21,219 nt of DNA from positions 1-21,219 of IMG/VR virus record IMGVR_UViG_3300034418_011036; one strand, given 5' to 3'. Position numbers and translations under genes: made by a program. Numbering within the stretch: position 1 is the first letter of the stretch; the number at the start of each line of letters is the position of its first letter. Positions 15,355-21,219 of this stretch are shown piece by piece. The stretch comes from a virus. The notes under the pieces were generated by a model. That model ran no database searches. It was not told the DNA's origin and saw only the letters and a list, made by a program, of their open reading frames with translations.

Positions 15355-17678
15355 TGGCTTGTTTTTCAGGAGTAACTACGGGAAGTACATGGACCTACAC
15401 AGATTGTTGTGGGGTAGAACAGAATGGATACAATGCTGGTAGTTTAATTTGTGTTGATACATCATATTCTTATGATGGTGTTGAAGTTTATTCTGAGCCT
15501 TGTGTTGGTGATTGTACGGCATTAGATGCTACTTTTTCTATAACTGGTGTTTGTGAGAACATTGGTAATGGTGCGGTTAGTATACAACCGTCAGGTGGTG
15601 TTGCCCCATACTCAATATGGAATACTGTGCCTGACAACCCATCACTTTCTGGTGCTGCTAGCAATGGTCCATTTATATTTACAGGATTAAGTGGTGGGAC
15701 ATATGTATGGCAAATAAATGATAGTACTTCTCCTGATAACCAAGAAATTTTTGTCAACATTATTGTTAGTGACTGTTTTTGTGGTGAAATAAATGATGTT
15801 GCCGGTACAACCTGTGGTAACAGTAATGGGAGTTTTTGGGTAAGTGGCTCATCAACATCCGCACCTTATAATATCGATATATATAGTGGTGATACCTTCT
15901 ATAGGGGTGATACTGCTTCATTCTTCCCATATCAGTTCACTAATATGCCGAGTGGTATCTACCATGCATTTATTACAGATTCAGGTGGTGCTACCGCTCA
16001 AACTGAGAGTGTTTTAGTTTCAGGTAGTTCTGAGCTTGATTATGGTTTTTGGGTTGTAAACAGTTCTTATTGTGCACAAAATCAAGGTAAATTATCAGTA
16101 ACAGGATTAACAGGAGTTAGTCCATATACGTATTTGTGGAGCAATGGAGAAACAGGTAACACAATTACAGGTTTGACAGTTGGTACATACACTGTAACTG
16201 TAACTGATTCGGCAGGATGTACAACATCCAAAGATAAAGAGATTGTTGTTACTCCTCAATTAGGGTTAGGGTCATTAAGTGCAATAACGCCAAGTTGTTT
16301 CACATCAGATGGGGAGTTAATTTTTACCATTACAGGTGGAACATTACCTTTTTATTATTATGGTAGTACAGGTCAAGTATCTTATAGTTCATCAAGACAA
16401 TTTAGGTTAACAGGATTGACATCGGGTAGTTATACTATTTCAGTTACCGATGCTGATTTATGTAAAGATTTATTTGGTGGGTATATAACACCTCCTGGTG
16501 GATTTGACGTGGTAGACTTAACAGTTGTTAATTCAACGTGTAGCTCAACAAACGGTAGTATTTCTATTACCATAGCGGGGGTGAGTTCAAATAATTATGT
16601 TTATAGTATATCGGGACAAACAACAGGTGTGGTACAAACTCAAACTACACCATCTCAATCGGTACTTTTTGGTAGTTTATCAAATGACACTTATTTGGTT
16701 TCAATATCGGGAACAGGGTCTAATTGTTTATATGAAACAACAAAAACAATAAGTTCAAGTGATAAGTTTAATGTTAGTTATGCAATCACAGGGTCTACAT
16801 GTGGTGATGTCAATGGTTCAGTTGAGGTAAATGTTGGTGTGGGGTATACAAGTCCACTTGATTATGCATTGGTGAATAACGGTACTTTATTTAGACAAGA
16901 TATCATAGATACAACGGCTTCGGGGTATACTTTCTACAATGTTGATGCAGGTTCATATACTTTAACGGTTACAGATGGAGATAATTGTTCTGTTATCAAA
17001 ACATTTAATGTTACCTCATCGGGTTCTATGAATTATTCATTATTTGGTACTGATTGTGTTAATGGTAATGATGGTTCTGCTGAGGTTGTTGTGACGAGTG
17101 GTAATCCACCATTTACATATTTGTGGAGTAATGGTGAAACAACCCCCACAATATCTAATTTGTCGGGGGATACGTACAGTGTAACTGTTACGGATAGTGA
17201 CGGATGTGCAAAATTAAAATATGTCACTATAATTTGTAATTCTTCAACAGTAACGGCATATAGTGCTGTTAGTGTATGTCAAAATTTATTTACTACTGTT
17301 TCTAATACAAAGAGAAGTATGTCAAAAATGTTGAATGAAGGATTTTTGGATATTACATCTGGAAATACCAATTGTGCTCTTGTAACGGCTGAGTTTTTTG
17401 CGGATGTATCAATAACAGGGTCTACAGGTTGGGTAAGTGGTTCTACAGTTCCATTTTATACTGCAACGACATTAAACTCTGTACCTTCTGACAGTCAATG
17501 GATAACCACTGTTGAGGGGATTTTAAATACTATTGACGAAGTTGGTAGTGTTACTATAGATTTATTAAATAATACAATTATTATAAAATCAAATTGTGAT
17601 GGTGATGATGACCCACTTAAGGGGGCAACCATTAGTATACAATTACAAATAATCTACGATATCAACTGCGTTTCATAA
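15354..17678 (+). CDS. Tail adhesin-like protein with seven SprB-type repeats
   Basis: From ATG 15354 the product has 774 residues. I choose this start because TAATG overlaps the previous stop exactly, as at three other junctions; a TTG at 15345 would add three residues. The N-terminus is cysteine-rich (MACFSG, TYTDCCG, EPCVGDC). Then come seven repeats of about 70-90 residues, each opening with a C...NG(S/K/A) motif and closing with G(T/S)Y.V.V.D..GC, for example YTYLWSNGETGNTITGLTVG leading to TYTVTVTDSAGC. These match the SprB repeat of Bacteroidota adhesins (SprB carries gliding motility in Flavobacterium). The last 74 residues are homologous to the end of the 987-residue protein. No signal peptide is seen, as expected for a virion protein. 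A role in host attachment is inferred. The 75-residue gene follows by TAATG. Confidence 0.8.
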   Translation: MACFSGVTTGSTWTYTDCCGVEQNGYNAGSLICVDTSYSYDGVEVYSEPCVGDCTALDATFSITGVCENIGNGAVSIQPSGGVAPYSIWNTVPDNPSLSGAASNGPFIFTGLSGGTYVWQINDSTSPDNQEIFVNIIVSDCFCGEINDVAGTTCGNSNGSFWVSGSSTSAPYNIDIYSGDTFYRGDTASFFPYQFTNMPSGIYHAFITDSGGATAQTESVLVSGSSELDYGFWVVNSSYCAQNQGKLSVTGLTGVSPYTYLWSNGETGNTITGLTVGTYTVTVTDSAGCTTSKDKEIVVTPQLGLGSLSAITPSCFTSDGELIFTITGGTLPFYYYGSTGQVSYSSSRQFRLTGLTSGSYTISVTDADLCKDLFGGYITPPGGFDVVDLTVVNSTCSSTNGSISITIAGVSSNNYVYSISGQTTGVVQTQTTPSQSVLFGSLSNDTYLVSISGTGSNCLYETTKTISSSDKFNVSYAITGSTCGDVNGSVEVNVGVGYTSPLDYALVNNGTLFRQDIIDTTASGYTFYNVDAGSYTLTVTDGDNCSVIKTFNVTSSGSMNYSLFGTDCVNGNDGSAEVVVTSGNPPFTYLWSNGETTPTISNLSGDTYSVTVTDSDGCAKLKYVTIICNSSTVTAYSAVSVCQNLFTTVSNTKRSMSKMLNEGFLDITSGNTNCALVTAEFFADVSITGSTGWVSGSTVPFYTATTLNSVPSDSQWITTVEGILNTIDEVGSVTIDLLNNTIIIKSNCDGDDDPLKGATISIQLQIIYDINCVS
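15520..17240 (+). repeat. Seven degenerate SprB-like protein repeats (about 210-265 bases each)
   Basis: The repeats begin near 15530, 15780, 16035, 16265, 16500, 16765 and 17035. Repeats 3 and 7 are closest to each other (both contain YLWSNGET and a TYxVTVTDSxGC ending). The others keep the early cysteine and the terminal D-x2-C but differ elsewhere. They are too diverged at DNA level to be recent duplications. Boundaries are approximate because they were read by eye. Confidence 0.75.
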
Positions 17679-17905
17679 TGTCATCAAAGATAACAATAAC
17701 ATCTGTTTCAGGGGCTACAACACCATATACATTATATGTATGTGATAGTAACGGTAATAATTGTTCCGTACTAACAACAGACGCTTCACCGACAGGAAAT
17801 TTCACTTTATCTTCATTTTTTGATGGTGCACCCGCAGTAATGTTAAAAATTATTGATGGTAACAACTGCGAGTATTTTGAAATTCTTCCTTGTCAATCTG
17901 CCTAA
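17678..17905 (+). CDS. Small single-module beta protein (75 residues), tail-associated
   Basis: A 75-residue protein starting at the TAATG overlap with the SprB-repeat gene. It reads as one compact beta module: ITITSVSGATTPYTLYVCDS, then an NNC, then a middle strand NFTLSSFF, then VMLKIIDGNNCEYFEILPC. The PYTLY and IIDGNNC elements resemble the start and end of an SprB-like or related Ig-like module, and of residues 1-70 of the next gene's product (PFDIYTG ... [10 protein letters not shown]). Four cysteines could pair if the particle is exposed to oxidising conditions. There is no signal peptide or membrane helix. It may cap or decorate the adhesin, or be a detached repeat unit. The function is unknown. 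It ends the second transcription block, before a hairpin and candidate promoter. Confidence 0.65.
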   Translation: MSSKITITSVSGATTPYTLYVCDSNGNNCSVLTTDASPTGNFTLSSFFDGAPAVMLKIIDGNNCEYFEILPCQSA

Positions 17906-17917
17906 TTAATAAAAATT

Positions 17918-17945
17918 AAACAAAATATCAAAGATATTTCTGTTT
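17918..17945 (+). terminator. AT-rich intergenic hairpin, possible terminator or processing site
   Basis: The sequence 17918-17929 (AAACAAAATATC) pairs with 17933-17945 (GATATTTCTGTTT) as 12 bp with one bulged C and an AAA loop. No continuous T tract follows, so it is a weak intrinsic-terminator candidate. It lies between the 75-residue gene and the next candidate promoter, where an end of transcription would make sense. Confidence 0.4.
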
Positions 17946-17952
17946 GATAAAG

Positions 17953-17959
17953 TATTTAT
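17953..17959 (+). promoter_or_regulatory. Candidate promoter element TATTTAT before the 800-residue gene
   Basis: TATTTAT followed by TATTAAAAAAA, ending 15 bases before the ATG at 17975. The same element with a similar A-rich spacer occurs before the genes at 3263 and 20428. It is the right distance to serve as a -10 type box for a short-leader transcript. No Shine-Dalgarno sequence is present. Confidence 0.42.
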
Positions 17960-17974
17960 TATTAAAAAAAGTAG

Positions 17975-20377
17975 ATGGCGCAATTTATTATAAGACTCAC
18001 ATTAGATTCTAATGCGGTAGGTCCGTTTGATATATATACAGGTTCAACTTCCACAACTCCGATTAAAACTAATCAGACAAGAGACCAATTAATCGCAGGT
18101 GTTTTGATTAATTTACCTGGTGCTACTTTCGGTACCAATTATCCTATCTACATTATTAATACACAAGACGGTTGTGATGACTTAGTGGTTAGTCACAATA
18201 TAGTTTCTTACACAACATATGCCGTTACTATTAGTGTAACTGATGGTAGTACTAGGGCGACGTATACCGCAGTTGCGGATTCTGCAGTATCTGAAAATAT
18301 AACTGTAAATTTTACAAATACTTTAGGTTTAACAACAGGTGATAATCTTGTATTTACACCATCTATTCCTATTTTAAGTGGTTCTACAACCGGAACGTTA
18401 GTTTTAACTGCAACAACAGCCTTTAATTTGTTAAATGGTGATTGTACAAATACTGCCTTTACTGTTAGTGGAGGTACAGGTGTTTTATCTAGTATACAAC
18501 ATACATATGATTGTAATATTCAATCAGTAACACCAACACCAACATCAACTCCAAATGTTACTCCAACAAATACACCAACACCTAGTGGTACGGCATCGGT
18601 GACTCCAACACCTACAGCTACAATTATTAGTATAACACCTACACCAACGGGTAGTAGTACAATTGTGACTCCAACACCAACTAATACTCCAACAGGAACT
18701 GCTAACGTAACTGCGACGCCAACTAATACTCCGACTAATACTCCAACAGGAACTGCTAATGTAACTACAACACCTACTAATACTCCAACTAACACTCCAA
18801 CAGGAACGGCTAACGTAACTGCAACTCCAACTAATACTCCTACACAGACACCTACAGGAACGGCTAACGTAACTGCAACTCCTTCAGTTACACCAACTAA
18901 TACGCCTACAGGAACGGCTAACGTAACTGTAACGCCAACTAATACACCTACACAAACTCCAACAGGTACTGCTAACGTAACTACAACTCCAACCAATACG
19001 CCAACTAATACGCCTACAGGAACGGCTAACGTAACTGCAACTCCAACCAATACTCCAACTAATACGCCTACACAGACTCCGACAGGTACGGCTAATGTAA
19101 CTGTAACACCGACTAATACTCCTACCCAAACTCCGACAGGTACGGCTAATGTAACTGCAACTCCAACCAATACGCCAACTAATACGCCTACACAGACTCC
19201 GACAGGTACGGCTAATGTAACTGTAACACCGACTAATACTCCTACACAGACACCAACAGGAACGGCTAATGTAACTGCAACTCCAACTAATACTCCGACA
19301 GGAACGGCTAACGTAACTGCAACTCCAACCAATACGCCAACACAGACTCCGACAGGTACGGCTAATGTAACTGTAACACCGACTAATACTCCTACACAAA
19401 CTCCGACAGGTACGGCTAACGTAACTGCTACACCAACTAATACTCCGACACAGACGCCAACAGGAACTGCTAACGTAACTGCAACTCCTTCAGTTACGCC
19501 AACCAATACTCCTACACAAACTCCGACAGGTACTGCTAACGTAACTGCTACGCCAACTAATACACCTACACAGACACCAACAGGTACTGCTAATGTAACT
19601 GCAACTCCAACAGTAACACCAACTAATACACCTACTAACACACCTACTAATACTCCGACAGGGACTGCTAACGTAACTGCTACGCCAACACAGACTCCAA
19701 CACAGACTCCAACAGGAACTGCTAACGTAACTGCAACTCCAACAGTAACACCTACCAATACTCCTACGAGTACCGCAAATCCTACACCAACACCATCAGG
19801 AACACCTAATTCTACACCGACACCAACAGCAACTAGTGCGGGTGCATTGGCTTACGTATTTTTATCAACAGATGATGATTTTCAGTTTAATACAGGTGAT
19901 TTAGATGACTATATGTTCAACAATGGTGCGACATCATGGTTAGGGTTCAATGGTGGAGCTGCAGGATTTAATAATAGTGAAGCTCAGATTTGGATGGACT
20001 GGCCTGGTTTTACAGGTGGGACCGCAAATGGTTCTCAAGTATTAACAACAACTGTAGACCAAGCAACATATTTATTTAATTCTGTAACATTACCTGCGGG
20101 TGAGGTAAATGTTGGTGATACAGTATATCCTGCAATTGTTATTCCTGTTAGTTCTATGAATAGTGATACCTATCAAATAGATGAAATTGGGTATGATTAT
20201 GATAATGGTGGATTTGACCCAACATCGGTAAACAGTACCGTCAGTGGAGTATTAGTAACATATTCAGGTAGTTATTGGCCGAGTGGTGATTATAGAGTGT
20301 ACTATAGTGCTTCTTTACCTTCAAATACTAATAGTTCGTTTGATTATATATGGAAGGGTAATACTAAAACTCCTTAA
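17975..20377 (+). CDS. Fibre-like protein with long Thr/Pro-rich stalk and C-terminal globular domain
   Basis: An 800-residue protein in three parts. Residues 1-185: beta modules, the first ([27 protein letters not shown]) resembling the preceding 75-residue protein, the second around [20 protein letters not shown]. Residues 186-620: a stalk in which almost every second residue is Thr, built of [12 protein letters not shown] and TANV units, with 19 copies of GTANVT. Residues 621-800: a globular domain with [21 protein letters not shown]-rich loops ([13 protein letters not shown]) and a C-terminal beta region ending [10 protein letters not shown]. The stalk would form an extended rod holding the C-terminal domain away from the particle, so that domain is the likely binding end. 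No signal peptide or anchor is seen. The role as a fibre or receptor-binding protein is inferred from architecture and context. The stop is followed by an 11-A run. Confidence 0.75.
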   Translation: MAQFIIRLTLDSNAVGPFDIYTGSTSTTPIKTNQTRDQLIAGVLINLPGATFGTNYPIYIINTQDGCDDLVVSHNIVSYTTYAVTISVTDGSTRATYTAVADSAVSENITVNFTNTLGLTTGDNLVFTPSIPILSGSTTGTLVLTATTAFNLLNGDCTNTAFTVSGGTGVLSSIQHTYDCNIQSVTPTPTSTPNVTPTNTPTPSGTASVTPTPTATIISITPTPTGSSTIVTPTPTNTPTGTANVTATPTNTPTNTPTGTANVTTTPTNTPTNTPTGTANVTATPTNTPTQTPTGTANVTATPSVTPTNTPTGTANVTVTPTNTPTQTPTGTANVTTTPTNTPTNTPTGTANVTATPTNTPTNTPTQTPTGTANVTVTPTNTPTQTPTGTANVTATPTNTPTNTPTQTPTGTANVTVTPTNTPTQTPTGTANVTATPTNTPTGTANVTATPTNTPTQTPTGTANVTVTPTNTPTQTPTGTANVTATPTNTPTQTPTGTANVTATPSVTPTNTPTQTPTGTANVTATPTNTPTQTPTGTANVTATPTVTPTNTPTNTPTNTPTGTANVTATPTQTPTQTPTGTANVTATPTVTPTNTPTSTANPTPTPSGTPNSTPTPTATSAGALAYVFLSTDDDFQFNTGDLDDYMFNNGATSWLGFNGGAAGFNNSEAQIWMDWPGFTGGTANGSQVLTTTVDQATYLFNSVTLPAGEVNVGDTVYPAIVIPVSSMNSDTYQIDEIGYDYDNGGFDPTSVNSTVSGVLVTYSGSYWPSGDYRVYYSASLPSNTNSSFDYIWKGNTKTP
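18530..19834 (+). repeat. Tandem coding repeat array of the Thr/Pro stalk
   Basis: The core period is 12 bases (four residues, T-P-T-x), grouped into units mostly of 42, 54 or 66 bases that each end in GTANVT. There are 19 such units between about 18665 and 19735, flanked by less regular Thr/Pro sequence. Third codon positions vary freely among A, T, C and G. A few longer exact copies exist: 19055-19125 equals 19175-19245 (71 bases, offset 120), and 55 bases from 19071 recur at 19191 and 19341. Confidence 0.95.
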
Positions 20378-20389
20378 AAAAAAAAATGA

Positions 20390-20414
20390 TTATAAAATTA
20401 TAACAGATATTTAT
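20390..20414 (+). promoter_or_regulatory. Candidate promoter region before the last gene (TATAAAAT, TATTTAT)
   Basis: The 50-base gap holds a short inverted repeat TTATAA/TTATAA (20390-20395, 20398-20403) overlapping TATAAAAT, and TATTTAT at 20408-20414, which ends 13 bases before the ATG. The spacer TAAAAAAAATAAA closely resembles the one before 17975. The position and likeness support a shared promoter type; the call is tentative. Confidence 0.42.
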
Positions 20415-20427
20415 TAAAAAAAATAAA

Positions 20428-21219
20428 ATGGCATTCGAATATCAAAACCCCTTAGTTAGTTCAACAGTTACAGGACCTGTATCTCCAACATCTTTAGATA
20501 GAGATTATGGTACAAATTTTAGCGTATATAATATCGGAGGATATATGGAAGTTGAATCACTAAGTGATTTGGACTATTCATGGGAGGGAACAGGTAATAT
20601 ATTTAACTCAGGAAATACTATACCAATTAAATTTTATAAATCACCAAATCCTTTAAGTGATAAAGTATTTTTATGGAATGATAAAATATCTTCAGGACGA
20701 AGAAGATTGGGTATGTTGGTTTATGTACAAGAAAATCAACAAACGTACCAATATACTATTGATAACTATGAAACTTTATATAACAATGCAGATTCTGCTG
20801 GTGTCGTAGTTTATGATGGTAGTACCTACTATGAAATAAGAAATAAGATTGGTACTACACCAAATGCTGCGGGACAAGCATTAATGGATGCGTGGACTGG
20901 CTCAACAATTGAAGGAGTTAACGGTGTTACAAGAACAAATGCAAGATGGAGAATATTTTGGGGTACTGACTGGCAAGTAACTGGTGGTACAATAACATAT
21001 GATTCAACAGGTACTTTAGCCTTAGATTCGAATTCAGGTAATACTGTTAATATTACCGGATTTACAACAATTACTGGTGGTACATACAGTAGTGGTACTA
21101 CAACAATGACTCTTGTTAATAATTTGGGTCAAGAAATAAATGTTACAGGTTTTACATCAGGAGGTGGTAGTGGTACTGACATATATGCAACAGGTGGTAC
21201 ATTAGTTAATGATGTTTTA
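20428..21219 (+). CDS. Tail fibre-like protein, N-terminal part (cut by window end)
   Basis: The frame is open from ATG 20428 to the last base, giving 264 residues with no stop. The N-terminus (MAFEYQNPLVSSTVTGPVSP) is followed by a folded-looking region with YMEVESLSDLDYSWEG, KVFLWNDKISSGRRRLGMLV and a helix-like NAAGQALMDAWTG. From residue 184 there are short beta repeats: VTGGTITYDSTGTLALDS then NTVNITGFT; ITGGTYSSGTTTMTLVNN then QEINVTGFT; then the start of another (TGGTLVNDVL). Such GT..L...G..V.VTGF repeats occur in phage tail fibres and other trimeric beta-structured fibres. RRRLGMLVYVQEN suggests a conserved head domain that docks to the particle. A fibre or adhesin role is inferred. 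The start is preceded by an A-rich leader without a Shine-Dalgarno sequence. Confidence 0.7.
   Translation, partial: MAFEYQNPLVSSTVTGPVSPTSLDRDYGTNFSVYNIGGYMEVESLSDLDYSWEGTGNIFNSGNTIPIKFYKSPNPLSDKVFLWNDKISSGRRRLGMLVYVQENQQTYQYTIDNYETLYNNADSAGVVVYDGSTYYEIRNKIGTTPNAAGQALMDAWTGSTIEGVNGVTRTNARWRIFWGTDWQVTGGTITYDSTGTLALDSNSGNTVNITGFTTITGGTYSSGTTTMTLVNNLGQEINVTGFTSGGGSGTDIYATGGTLVNDVL

Noticed and set aside
18520-19758. A 412-codon antisense open frame across the Thr/Pro repeats (V-G-V and TLAVPVGV repeats)
   Set aside because: It is the complement of the low-complexity sense repeat, which contains no codon whose complement is a stop. The sense frame continues into non-repetitive folded domains on both sides, while the antisense frame ends with the repeat.
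18665-19770. Possible CRISPR array or non-coding satellite repeat
   Set aside because: The repeats have no unique spacers, stay in frame, and vary mainly at third codon positions, which fits a coding stalk.
20376-20386. Run of eleven A residues as a programmed slippage site joining two fibre genes
   Set aside because: The run starts within the stop codon, the next frame is preceded by its own leader and ATG, and the 50-base gap contains promoter-like sequence. A sequencing length error in the run would not alter either protein.

Overview
The window looks like part of the genome of a tailed phage with a contractile (T4-like) baseplate, most probably infecting a member of the Bacteroidota. Three things point this way. 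Two genes have clear T4 baseplate-wedge families (gp25-like and gp6-like). The DNA is AT-rich and gene starts lack Shine-Dalgarno sequences, with A-rich leaders of the Bacteroidota type. One tail protein is built largely from SprB-type repeats, a repeat family typical of Bacteroidota surface adhesins. All recognised genes are on the + strand, and no tRNA, rRNA, CRISPR array, integrase or insertion sequence was seen.

Layout. (1) 2-796: the C-terminal part of a class I ribonucleotide reductase large subunit, the end of a nucleotide-metabolism module, closed by a strong intrinsic terminator (824-851). (2) 883-3189: gp25-like and gp6-like baseplate wedge genes. (3) 3263-12391: five structural genes packed with 1-17 nt overlaps or a 1 nt gap. 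They start with a 1539-residue protein that carries a carboxypeptidase-regulatory-like beta domain and an unexpected long hydrophobic segment, and include a PKD-domain protein. (4) 12391-17905: a 987-residue baseplate protein with a gpI-like KGT segment, a protein with seven SprB-like repeats, and a 75-residue single-module protein. The first two share a homologous C-terminal domain. (5) 17975-20377: an 800-residue fibre-like protein with a Thr-Pro-rich stalk of about 435 residues between globular ends. (6) 20428-end: the start of another fibre-like protein with beta repeats, cut by the window edge.

The genes from 883 onward probably encode the baseplate periphery and the host-recognition apparatus, ordered from the wedge (gp25, gp6) outward to adhesins and fibres. 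Most junctions are TAATG or ATGA stop/start overlaps, which suggests translational coupling in long transcripts. The only four real gaps (797-882, 3190-3262, 17906-17974, 20378-20427) each contain a TATTTAT element shortly before the next start, a candidate promoter motif that would divide the region into transcription units. Family assignments rest on motifs read by eye; no database search was possible.
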